NCBI GenBank assembly: GCA_905193995.1
Contig: CAJJQT010000111.1
Span: forward strand, 1 to 6,834
DNA: 6,834 nt
Source of the DNA: an uncultured Porphyromonadaceae bacterium
Lineage (GTDB): Bacteria; Bacteroidota; Bacteroidia; Bacteroidales; Muribaculaceae
Reading direction: 5' to 3'
This document shows, piece after piece, positions 1-6,790 of the stretch. The first letter of the stretch is position 1; every line of letters starts with the position of its first letter. The notes beneath the pieces are model-generated. The model was given only the letters and a program-made list of their open reading frames with translations, made no database searches and was not told the origin of the DNA. The translations under genes and the position numbers were made by a program.

Positions 1-134
1 TAGAGCCACTCAGAGGTCTGGGCGCGACACCCTCCCCCGTCTGGATCACTCCGGTGGCGGGAGCCGTCATGACATGCGCGATCATTGCGGTAAATATCAT
101 TTCCGTAGGGAAAAGGGTCAGAAAATCGTTTTAA
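1..134 (+). CDS. Possible 3' end of an upstream membrane-protein gene (partial)
   Basis: A + strand frame (codons from base 3) is open from the window edge to a TAA at 132-134. Its roughly 43 visible residues end with a hydrophobic stretch containing PVWITPVAGAVMTCAIIAVN, followed by a short basic tail (SVGKRVRKSF). This looks like a last transmembrane helix with a positively charged end. Third positions of the first 30 codons are mostly G or C, like the genes downstream. I do not recognise a family. The stop lies inside the palindrome at 131-144. A minus-strand frame starting at base 100 is also open here, but it has no TAnnTTTG motif upstream. The call rests on a short fragment and is tentative; if real, it probably belongs to a separate transcript from the susC-like gene. 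Confidence 0.38.
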   Translation, partial: EPLRGLGATPSPVWITPVAGAVMTCAIIAVNIISVGKRVRKSF

Positions 135-157
135 CAATTGTTAATTAACATTGTTAA
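131..157. promoter_or_regulatory. Two adjacent TTAACA/TGTTAA palindromes, candidate operator
   Basis: TTAACAATTGTTAA (131-144) is a perfect 14-bp palindrome. It is directly followed by TTAACATTGTTAA (145-157), the same half-sites TTAACA and TGTTAA with a 1-nt instead of a 2-nt spacer. The pair lies about 40-60 bp upstream of the promoter -7 element at 195-202, where an activator or repressor dimer could bind. The arrangement is seen directly; the operator role is inference. The area is AT-rich, which makes short palindromes easier to find by chance, and one site overlaps the possible stop codon of the upstream frame. Confidence 0.4.
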
Positions 158-173
158 AGATTAATCCTTTTCC

Positions 174-202
174 TTTAATGTCCGTATAATTGCCTATTTT
201 TG
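174..202 (+). promoter_or_regulatory. Bacteroidota-type promoter for the susC-like operon
   Basis: TATTTTTG at 195-202 matches the Bacteroidota housekeeping -7 consensus TAnnTTTG exactly. The -33 element is weak: TTTA at 174-177 is the best candidate, with a 17-bp spacer that is shorter than the usual 19-21 bp. Transcription would start near 207-210. No other TAnnTTTG match was found between here and the susC-like start codon, and none lies in the short spacers between the later genes, so this is the likely promoter for the whole gene row. The weak -33 box suits a promoter that needs an activator, as is usual for glycan-induced loci. Confidence 0.55.
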
Positions 203-207
203 TAACT

Positions 208-537
208 GATTTGCAAATAGTCAACGGCGGAATGCCATGAAAACTCGCGGATCTTCAAAAGCCAGGGGACATGATTCATATCCCGGAAGCATGACTGTTA
301 AATCTCCTTATCCGTTCCGCATGGCCGCCCTGACGAAGCAGACCACTAATGCCAATAGCATCTACATCAACAGGTTAACCCAAACTATGAAAACAATCAT
401 ACCCCAGAGGACTCATAGTCCCGCGGTCGGCTGCGGCCTTACGCCACGGTCGGTTTTGACGTGTAATGAAGATGCGTGGACGCGAGAAACAAAATAATAC
501 TAAATAAACCCAATGTAAAACTAAATCACATTCTTGC
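208..537 (+). promoter_or_regulatory. Long 5' leader of the susC-like gene, no convincing gene
   Basis: If transcription starts just after the 195-202 element, the susC-like mRNA carries about 330 nt before its start codon. The stretch shows no protein family. A frame at 237-497 is open but has a low-complexity, non-protein-like composition. Possible RNA hairpins are 266-284 (GGGA/TCCC, one mismatch, ATG/CAT, 3-nt loop) and 421-436 (CCGCGG, loop TCGG, CTGCGG, with one G-U pair). The last 50 bases (488-537) are A-rich and unstructured, as expected for a Bacteroidota translation start without a Shine-Dalgarno. I see no known riboswitch; the usual conserved blocks of a cobalamin riboswitch are not apparent. 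Confidence 0.45.
421..436 (+). other. GC-rich hairpin in the susC leader
   Basis: CCGCGG (421-426) can pair with CTGCGG (431-436), giving five Watson-Crick pairs and one G-U pair around a TCGG tetraloop. No T-run follows directly; the nearest is TTTT at 454-457. It therefore does not look like a simple intrinsic terminator. It could be a leader structure or chance in a locally GC-rich patch. Confidence 0.3.
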
Positions 538-3500
538 ATGAAGAACTTATGTTTTCATCTGAACAGGAAACTATGGGTGACAATGGCCATGCTGTTGACA
601 CTTGCGTTTCCCTCGCTGGCTCAGAAGATCACTGTCACCGGACACGTGGCCGACGAGCTGGGAGAAGATCTGATTGGTGCCACCATCATGGAAAAGGGCA
701 CCTCCAACGGCACATCTGCCGACATTGACGGTAATTTCACGATCAACGTGCCCGCCAATGCAACTCTCGTGGTGAGCTACGTAGGTTACGATCCGATGGA
801 TGTGCCTGTCAACGGACAGACCCACCTCAACATCGTAATGAAACAGAACGCCACTCTGCTGGCCGAGACAGTCGTTATCGGTTACGGTTCTGTAAAGAAG
901 TCTGACGCTACAGGTTCCGTGGCTATCGTGACTCCCGACGACATCGACGCCGGTATCTCTACTTCCGCCCAGGACCTTCTCGTCGGCGCAAGCCCCGGTG
1001 TGGTCGTGACTACCTCAGGTGGTGACCCTACAGGTAACGCCAACATCCGTATCCGCGGTGGTTCCTCGCTTTCAGCTTCGAACAATCCTCTGATCGTCAT
1101 CGACGGTGTGCCTCAGACAAACCAGAGCAACGCCGGCGGCACAAACGCCCTTACGATGATCAATCCCCAGAACATCGAGTCAATGACTATCCTCAAGGAT
1201 GCTTCCGCAACCGCCATCTACGGTTCGCGTGCATCAAACGGTGTCATCATCATCACCACGAAGAAAGGTAAGAAAGGCCGTCCCCAGGTCAACTTCGCAG
1301 CCAACTTCCACGTGAACACTCCGCGCAACACACTTGACATGATGAACGGCTCGCAGATAGCCGACATCTACAGCAAGTACGGCACAGACGGTGCAAACCA
1401 GCAGATCGAGAACCTCAAGTTCAAGAATGAGGCAGGCGAAATGCAATCTTATAACACCGATTGGCAGAAAGAAGTTCTCCGCACTTCATTCTCTCACGAC
1501 TACTCTCTGAGTGTCGGCGGTTCGGCAGGCGTTCTTCCATATCGTGTAAATGCCTCCTATACCGACAACCAGGGTATCCTCAAGACTTCCGGAATGCAGC
1601 GTACGACAGTAGGATTTTCTCTGACTCCGAAATTCTTCAACGACGCTCTTTCGATCACAGCCAATGCAAGCGGTTCTTATATCCGCAGCCAGCAGGCTCA
1701 GGGCGGTATCGGCAGCGCCATCGGCATGTGTCCGCTCTATCCCGTGAAATATGACTATCCCACAGCCGGCGACACCGGTATGACCATGTTCAACGGCTAT
1801 TACAACATAACCACCGCCACCGGCGCTCCCGAGACCAACGCAAGCCAGAACCCCGTTCAGGAACTTATGGACGCCACGGCAATCGGCAAGACTCTTTCAA
1901 GTGTCGGCAACCTTCAGATAGACTACGCCCTCTACTGGGTGCCTGAACTTCACTTCAACCTCAACCTCGGTTATCAGGTTTCGAAGAACTGGTCACACAC
2001 CGACATCGCACAGAACTCGATCCAGGCATGGCGCGGCAACTACAACGACGGTGCAGGTACAAACTACAACTGGTACGAGCTCCAGCGCAACACGCTGCTC
2101 GACTTCTATATCAACTACAAGAAGTATTTCGAGGCAGCCAAGTCCGATCTTGACGTGACCGTCGGTTACGACTGGCAGCGTTTCGACTACCATGGCCGCA
2201 GCCAGACCACAATCAGCACTCTCGGCTTCGACAACACCTGGACTTCGATCTATAACAACGGCGGCTACACACTCTCTCTCGATCCTTCGACTGAAAGCCA
2301 CATCGGCAAAACTTATGCCAACGCTCCCGAGTCAACATGGGCACAGATCAACCAGCTTGTATCATTCTTCGGACGTATCAACTACATCTTCGACGACACT
2401 TATCTGCTGACTTTCACTCTCCGTGGTGACGGTTCTTCACGCTTCTCGAAAGACAACCGCTGGGGTATCTTCCCCGCTGTGGCTCTCGGCTGGAAGATCA
2501 ACAACATGAAGTTCCTCGAACCCGCCCAGGGCTGGCTCAACGATCTCAAGCTCCGTCTCGGATGGGGTCAGACAGGTCAGCAGGAGATGGACGATTACTT
2601 CCCCTACATCTCGAAGTACACACTCTCTTATCAGAACGGATTCAAGTATCTCAACCCCGACGGCTCGGGCGTATGGATCAACCCGCTCTATCCTTCCGCC
2701 TACAATCCCGATCTGAAATGGGAAACCACTACTACATGGAACGTCGGTATCGACATGGGCGTGCTCAACAACCGCATCACCCTCGCTCTTGACTGGTATC
2801 TCCGCAAGACAACCGACCTTCTCTCTTTCGTGCCCACTGGCGCCATGAACACCGCCAACATGATGTGGAACAACATCGGTTCGATGCGCAACATCGGTAT
2901 CGAGGCCACTATCGGCGCGAAACCTGTCATCACCGATGACTTCACATGGAACACTTCGTTCAACGTGGCATGGAACAAGAACAAGATCACCGAGCTCCAG
3001 GGCGGCACCACGACAGTGGCCATCTCTACTGGCGGTACAGGTTCTTACGACATCGCTTACCACATCGTAGGCCAGCCTGCATACACTTTCATGGTTTACG
3101 AGCAGGTTTACGATGACAACGGCGATCCCATCGAGAACCAGTACGTAGACCAGAACGGTGACGGCGTGATCAACGAAAGCGACAAGATCATGTATCACTC
3201 ACGCGATCCCAAAGTCACCATGACCTGGAACAACAACTTCCAGTGGAAGAACTGGGATCTCGGCATCTCGCTCCGCGCTTCGCTCGGCAACTACGTCTAC
3301 AACAAGCTCGGATATGACAACAGCCGTATTTACAATGTGGCAGCCGCACAGTATCAGCTCGGCAACCTTCTCGCCGATCGTCCTCTCTTCGAGAACGCGG
3401 CAAGCGGTACGCTCCTCCCCCTCTCGAGCTACTTTGTGGAGAATGCGTCGTTCCTCCGCTGCGACAACATCACACTCGGCTATACATTCCGCAACATCGC

Positions 3501-3657
3501 CGGAAGCGACTTTACTCTCCGTCTCTTCGGCGCGGTTCAGAACCCATTCGTAATCACCAAGTTCACAGGTCTCGATCCTGAGGAGTTCAGCGGTCTGCAG
3601 AGCAGCCCCTATCCCCGTCCGATCACGACCACACTCGGTCTGGTGGCTACCTTCTAA
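538..3657 (+). CDS. susC-like: SusC/RagA-family TonB-linked outer-membrane transporter
   Basis: This 1039-residue protein fits the SusC family in length and layout. A signal peptide covers residues 1-29 (basic MKNLCFHLNRK, then a hydrophobic core, cleavage near SLAQ). A CarboxypepD_reg-like beta domain covers about 31-103, ending near LVVSYVGY (77-84). A TonB-box-like ETVVIGYG follows at 110-117. The plug carries the family signatures IRIRGGSS (170-177) with VIDGVP (187-192), and NIESMTILKDASATAIYGSR (212-231). The rest is an outer-membrane beta barrel ending in GLVATF with the C-terminal Phe1039 expected for BAM insertion. TGLDPEEF (1010-1017) is a typical motif near the barrel end. There is no N-terminal STN domain, so ECF/anti-sigma signalling is unlikely. 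It imports oligosaccharides across the outer membrane using TonB energy, with the SusD-like partner as lid. The ATG at 538 is chosen because it gives a full signal peptide after an A-rich region. The substrate cannot be read from the sequence. Confidence 0.96.
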   Translation: MKNLCFHLNRKLWVTMAMLLTLAFPSLAQKITVTGHVADELGEDLIGATIMEKGTSNGTSADIDGNFTINVPANATLVVSYVGYDPMDVPVNGQTHLNIVMKQNATLLAETVVIGYGSVKKSDATGSVAIVTPDDIDAGISTSAQDLLVGASPGVVVTTSGGDPTGNANIRIRGGSSLSASNNPLIVIDGVPQTNQSNAGGTNALTMINPQNIESMTILKDASATAIYGSRASNGVIIITTKKGKKGRPQVNFAANFHVNTPRNTLDMMNGSQIADIYSKYGTDGANQQIENLKFKNEAGEMQSYNTDWQKEVLRTSFSHDYSLSVGGSAGVLPYRVNASYTDNQGILKTSGMQRTTVGFSLTPKFFNDALSITANASGSYIRSQQAQGGIGSAIGMCPLYPVKYDYPTAGDTGMTMFNGYYNITTATGAPETNASQNPVQELMDATAIGKTLSSVGNLQIDYALYWVPELHFNLNLGYQVSKNWSHTDIAQNSIQAWRGNYNDGAGTNYNWYELQRNTLLDFYINYKKYFEAAKSDLDVTVGYDWQRFDYHGRSQTTISTLGFDNTWTSIYNNGGYTLSLDPSTESHIGKTYANAPESTWAQINQLVSFFGRINYIFDDTYLLTFTLRGDGSSRFSKDNRWGIFPAVALGWKINNMKFLEPAQGWLNDLKLRLGWGQTGQQEMDDYFPYISKYTLSYQNGFKYLNPDGSGVWINPLYPSAYNPDLKWETTTTWNVGIDMGVLNNRITLALDWYLRKTTDLLSFVPTGAMNTANMMWNNIGSMRNIGIEATIGAKPVITDDFTWNTSFNVAWNKNKITELQGGTTTVAISTGGTGSYDIAYHIVGQPAYTFMVYEQVYDDNGDPIENQYVDQNGDGVINESDKIMYHSRDPKVTMTWNNNFQWKNWDLGISLRASLGNYVYNKLGYDNSRIYNVAAAQYQLGNLLADRPLFENAASGTLLPLSSYFVENASFLRCDNITLGYTFRNIAGSDFTLRLFGAVQNPFVITKFTGLDPEEFSGLQSSPYPRPITTTLGLVATF

Positions 3658-3664
3658 TCTTTTC

Positions 3665-3674
3665 ATCTAATCAA
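3665..3674 (+). repeat. Spacer 10-mer ATCTAATCAA, copy 1
   Basis: ATCTAATCAA in the 34-nt spacer between the susC-like and susD-like genes, ending 17 nt before the ATG at 3692. The identical 10-mer is found at the same distance before the next gene. CTAATC also occurs at 3654-3659, overlapping the susC-like stop codon. It may act as an AT-rich translation-initiation element; that role is inference. Confidence 0.45.
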
Positions 3675-3691
3675 AGAATAGAAATTCCAAT

Positions 3692-5614
3692 ATGAAAACA
3701 TTCAATAAAATATTCATTTCATTGGGAGTCGCAGCCTCTGCAATCGGGTTCTCTTCGTGCGTAAACGACCTGGACCTCTCGCCGATCGACCCCTCCCAGA
3801 AAACCGATGTCAGCAAGGACATGGACGCCGTGTTCTCCGACATTTATCTTCAATTCGCAACCTTCGGTGCCAACGGCAGCTCTCCCGTCATGGACTTCGA
3901 CGGAGGTATGGCCGCTTTCCAGCGTGCGATATTCACTGCCGAGGAAATGCCGACAGACGAGGCCTGCTGGCTCTGGGACCCCGAGAAATTCGGACAGCTC
4001 AATTATGGATTCGTGACTCCCGATCTCCCCTGCGTGTTCGGATTCTACTCACGTCTGATCATCAACATCACCCTCTGCAACGACTTCATCCGTAACGTAC
4101 AGAACGGCACATTCACCGACAGCAACACTGAGCGCGCACAGATGTATCTGCTTCAGGCCCGCACCCTCCGCGCCGCATGCTATTTCTACATGATGTCGTT
4201 CTATGAGAATCCTCCTTATGCAGACGAAACGACACCTGTAGGCGCTCAGCCCACACAGCCGGGACGTGCCGAAGTCTACCGTCTTGTCACTGCGGATCTC
4301 GAGGATGTAGTGGCAACTTACAAAGCTCTTCCGAGCGACAAATGGAGAATTCCCTTCTATGGTTTCGTTGGTCTTGACGCGGCAGAGGCTATTCTCGCCA
4401 AGATCTATCTCAACGGCGAGGTATTCTCCGGCACTGCCGACTACGCCAAGTGCTACGAGCACTCCAAGGCTGTCATCGACCGTCGCGGAAACGGTGGTAA
4501 ATATGGAACAGGTCTTGCTCCGACTTACGCTTCTCTGTTCGGCTGCAACAACCAGAAATACGTTCTCGGCTATGGCGGCGACGTCAACGAGATCCTCTGG
4601 ACCATCCCCGCTTCCAAATATTTTGACAATGCCACCGGCGAGATCGTGGAGAACCTTACCGCATGGTCAGGATCAACTTTCATGATCGCCGCATGGAACG
4701 GCTCGAACGGTGCCGAGACTACTGTGCCATACCCCACGATGGACGCTGCATATAAGGATGCCAAAGGCGAGGCGCTGCTCTTCACCGACGGCGACGGTGT
4801 ACGCCGTATCTACGCATATTGCTCTACTCAGGCTGAATATGACGAAATGAAAAAGGCTTATAACGAGGCCGACGACTGGAAAAAAGTAGTAAACGAGTAT
4901 ATAGCCGACATCGCATACTGTTTTGACCCGAAAGAGACCGCACACGTGGCCGGTCAGTGGTTCAACGCCACCGAGGGCTGGAAGTGTATGGTCGCCCGCA
5001 AGTCTTTCGTACGCAAGTTCGACTGGAACGACGTCGAGATGAGCCAGAGCGACGACCAGCGTGTGACTTACTGGCAGACTTCTTCTCACGGTTTCACTGC
5101 CGAGAATACTTCTCTCGTCGGCGATGACTGGGGCAAGAACGGCTATCTCGCATACAAATACACGAACTGGGCTTATGACAACGACGGCAATATAGACTAC
5201 AAAGCCAGCGCGCTCGTGCCCATGACCGCATGCTACGGCGGCGACTTCGCCGCTCTTCGTCTCGCCGAGGTATATCTGATGGCGGCCGAAGCTATCCTCC
5301 AGGGTGGTGGCGGCTCGCAGGGCGAGGCTCTCCAGTACGTCAACAATGTGCGTCAGCGCGCATATGGCGACAAATATGTGGCATGGACATCTCTGAGCAT
5401 GACTGATCTTCAGGATGAGCGTTGCCGCGAGCTTTATCAGGAAAATACCCGTCGTACGGACCTTATCCGCTGGAACAAATGGTGCACAGGCTATACCTGG
5501 GAATGGAAAGGCGGACTTGCATCGGGCACAAACCTCCCCGAATACACCAAGAGCTATCCTATCCCGACACGTGTCATGACCTCTTCAAGTCTGCAGCAGC
5601 AGAAAGGCTATTGA
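3692..5614 (+). CDS. susD-like: SusD/RagB-family glycan-binding outer-membrane lipoprotein
   Basis: This 640-residue protein starts with a lipoprotein signal peptide. The lipobox GFSSC places the lipidated cysteine at residue 23, followed by VNDLDLSPIDPSQ, a common start of mature SusD proteins. The N-terminal helical (TPR-like) part shows RAQMYLLQARTLRAACYFYM (148-167) and LDAAEAILAKIYLNGEVF (228-245). The C-terminal SusD domain shows FAALRLAEVYLMAAEA (519-534) and DERCRELYQENTRRTDLIRW (575-594), and ends in SYPIP with the terminal QQKGY. The protein is somewhat longer than many SusDs, within family range. It lies 34 nt behind the susC-like gene, the standard pairing. By family knowledge it sits on the cell surface, binds the glycan and forms the hinged lid of the SusC barrel. 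The middle region (about 300-510) is rich in Trp, Tyr and Asp, but I cannot assign ligand residues or the glycan. Confidence 0.95.
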   Translation: MKTFNKIFISLGVAASAIGFSSCVNDLDLSPIDPSQKTDVSKDMDAVFSDIYLQFATFGANGSSPVMDFDGGMAAFQRAIFTAEEMPTDEACWLWDPEKFGQLNYGFVTPDLPCVFGFYSRLIINITLCNDFIRNVQNGTFTDSNTERAQMYLLQARTLRAACYFYMMSFYENPPYADETTPVGAQPTQPGRAEVYRLVTADLEDVVATYKALPSDKWRIPFYGFVGLDAAEAILAKIYLNGEVFSGTADYAKCYEHSKAVIDRRGNGGKYGTGLAPTYASLFGCNNQKYVLGYGGDVNEILWTIPASKYFDNATGEIVENLTAWSGSTFMIAAWNGSNGAETTVPYPTMDAAYKDAKGEALLFTDGDGVRRIYAYCSTQAEYDEMKKAYNEADDWKKVVNEYIADIAYCFDPKETAHVAGQWFNATEGWKCMVARKSFVRKFDWNDVEMSQSDDQRVTYWQTSSHGFTAENTSLVGDDWGKNGYLAYKYTNWAYDNDGNIDYKASALVPMTACYGGDFAALRLAEVYLMAAEAILQGGGGSQGEALQYVNNVRQRAYGDKYVAWTSLSMTDLQDERCRELYQENTRRTDLIRWNKWCTGYTWEWKGGLASGTNLPEYTKSYPIPTRVMTSSSLQQQKGY

Positions 5615-5615
5615 T

Positions 5616-5625
5616 CTGACGTCAG
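5616..5625. other. 10-bp palindrome in the susD-susE spacer
   Basis: CTGACGTCAG is a perfect palindrome just after the susD-like stop codon. It has no loop, so it can form only a very short RNA hairpin. No promoter element is near it. It may be chance. Confidence 0.25.
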
Positions 5626-5628
5626 GAT

Positions 5629-5638
5629 ATCTAATCAA
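5629..5638 (+). repeat. Spacer 10-mer ATCTAATCAA, copy 2
   Basis: Second copy of ATCTAATCAA, again ending 17 nt before a start codon (ATG 5656), in an otherwise different 41-nt spacer. A shortened form, ATCTAA (6768-6773), lies 17 nt before the next start at 6791. A looser relative, CTAAATCA (521-528), precedes the susC-like start. Confidence 0.45.
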
Positions 5639-5655
5639 TAAATTTTTAAGACAAA

Positions 5656-6714
5656 ATGAAAAAAATATCGATTATATTGGCTATGTGCGCCGTGGCTCTC
5701 GGCTTTTCGTCCTGCAAACAGGAGGATGAACCCAAGTTCCACACGCCCACATCTTTCACCATAGCGACTCCGGCGCTCCAGAACATCGAGTTCGCCACTG
5801 CGACAGACCTGACGGACGCCGCCACCTTCAACCTGTTCTGCTCACAGCCGGACTACGGTTATTCGGCCATCTGCAACTATTCGGCTATAGTATCGCTCGA
5901 CCCGGAATGTCCGGTAGAGAAAGTGGTGGACGAGACCACAGGTGCCGTGACAGTAAAACCTGTCGAAGGTAAGTCAATCGCACTCGAGAATGTCAATCCC
6001 ACTTCGGCCGCGATGTCTATCAAGACTTTCGAACTCGGTGTGGCGCTCCTCAACCTCGGCGGTATCGTCAACGATCCGGACGCTTATGCTACCTCACAGT
6101 TCGCAGCCGGCCCCGTAAAGTGCTACTTCCGTGCGTTGTGCAGCATCAACGGTATCGACAACTCTGCTATCGCCTCCGACAATGTCGTAAGCTACAATGC
6201 CGTAAAGGTACAGTATGCCGAGAAGAAGGCTGCCTGGATCTACATAGTCGGTGACGTACAGAATCCCGAAACAGGCGTTGTCGATGGCTTCAAAGGTCCG
6301 TCGATGGCCAACTATGACCACTACTACAACAACTTCCGTCTCGAAGAGCCTCAGGAGATGATCGGACAGAAGATATATGTCGGCAAGTTCAACCTCAATC
6401 CGAAATCGGATGATCCGGATCTCTCGAACGTAGACGCTACTTCTCAGTTCCGTTTCTTCACCGAGCTCCTCGGCTGGACCGCTACCGCATCTCTCGGTTC
6501 TGCGGAAGCTGACTTCTATGTCCTCCCGATAGCCGACAAGTTCGATGCAGGCTACAGCGGCGACGTAGTTGCCCAGGGTCTCGGAAACTGGGGCGTATGG
6601 GTATCTGAACTCACACCGATGACCGTAGTCGTTGACCAGGTTCAGCTCAAGATCCATGTAAAGGAGGGCTTCCACGATGTGACATTCGTAGGCCGCGATC
6701 CTCAATTCAATTGA
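5656..6714 (+). CDS. susE-like: SusE-like surface glycan-binding lipoprotein
   Basis: This 352-residue protein starts with a lipoprotein signal peptide. The lipobox GFSSC puts the lipidated cysteine at residue 20. The next residues, KQEDE (21-25), are acidic and resemble the Bacteroidota lipoprotein export signal that sends lipoproteins to the cell surface. PTSFTIATPALQNIEF (31-46) resembles the opening strands of SusE N-terminal domains. The first part (about 28-187) looks like Ig-type beta domains ending near VVSYNAVKVQY. The second part (about 192-338) starts with AAWIYIVGDVQ, like the carbohydrate-binding modules of SusE/SusF proteins. It contains Trp194, Trp274, Trp312 and Trp315 as possible sugar-stacking residues. 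The length is slightly below that of classical SusE. The gene lies 41 nt after the susD-like gene and probably shares its transcript. It likely binds the same glycan as the SusCD pair but does not transport it. The family call is by motif reading; this family diverges quickly, so the ligand is unknown. Confidence 0.78.
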   Translation: MKKISIILAMCAVALGFSSCKQEDEPKFHTPTSFTIATPALQNIEFATATDLTDAATFNLFCSQPDYGYSAICNYSAIVSLDPECPVEKVVDETTGAVTVKPVEGKSIALENVNPTSAAMSIKTFELGVALLNLGGIVNDPDAYATSQFAAGPVKCYFRALCSINGIDNSAIASDNVVSYNAVKVQYAEKKAAWIYIVGDVQNPETGVVDGFKGPSMANYDHYYNNFRLEEPQEMIGQKIYVGKFNLNPKSDDPDLSNVDATSQFRFFTELLGWTATASLGSAEADFYVLPIADKFDAGYSGDVVAQGLGNWGVWVSELTPMTVVVDQVQLKIHVKEGFHDVTFVGRDPQFN

Positions 6715-6725
6715 TGCCTTTTAAT

Positions 6726-6754
6726 CCCGGGAAGTCTTATTCCGGCTTCCCGGG
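6726..6754 (+). terminator. 9-bp GC-rich inverted repeat after the susE-like gene
   Basis: CCCGGGAAG (6726-6734) pairs perfectly with CTTCCCGGG (6746-6754) around an 11-nt loop, starting 12 nt after the susE-like stop. The following bases are CATAAAGCC and not a T-run, so it is not a classical intrinsic terminator. It could be a partial terminator or an mRNA-stabilising stem that sets different levels of the upstream and downstream genes. GGCTT (6744-6748) can alternatively pair with AAGCC (6759-6763), which would compete with the main stem. Confidence 0.45.
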
Positions 6755-6790
6755 CATAAAGCCAAAAATCTAAAACAGAAAATCAGACTT

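Noticed and set aside
2..100. Divergent minus-strand gene starting at base 100
   Set aside because: The frame is open to the window edge, but no TAnnTTTG promoter precedes it and the opposite-strand frame looks more like a real membrane-protein end. Not excluded.
185..190. TATAAT as an E. coli-type -10 box
   Set aside because: No TTGACA-like box at 16-18 bp upstream, and Bacteroidota use the TAnnTTTG type found just downstream.
237..497. 86-codon frame in the leader as a protein gene
   Set aside because: No hydrophobic core, domain or family resemblance, and unusual composition; only the shorter start at 387 is kept as a low-interest possibility.
208..537. Cobalamin or other known riboswitch in the leader
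   Set aside because: None of the conserved blocks could be recognised, and the downstream gene is a glycan-type SusC, not BtuB.
2437..3198. 253-codon open frame on the minus strand inside the susC-like gene
   Set aside because: It lies fully opposite a gene with clear family motifs, and its composition (Val/Asp/His-rich) is the usual reverse image of C-ending codons.
3199..3666. 155-codon minus-strand frame at the end of the susC-like gene
   Set aside because: Opposite the conserved SusC C-terminus; Glu/Arg-rich nonsense composition.
6094..6705. 203-codon minus-strand open frame opposite the susE-like gene
   Set aside because: Shadow of the forward gene: no signal, motif or promoter, and the low-complexity runs of Val arise from reversed Tyr/Asn/Asp codons.
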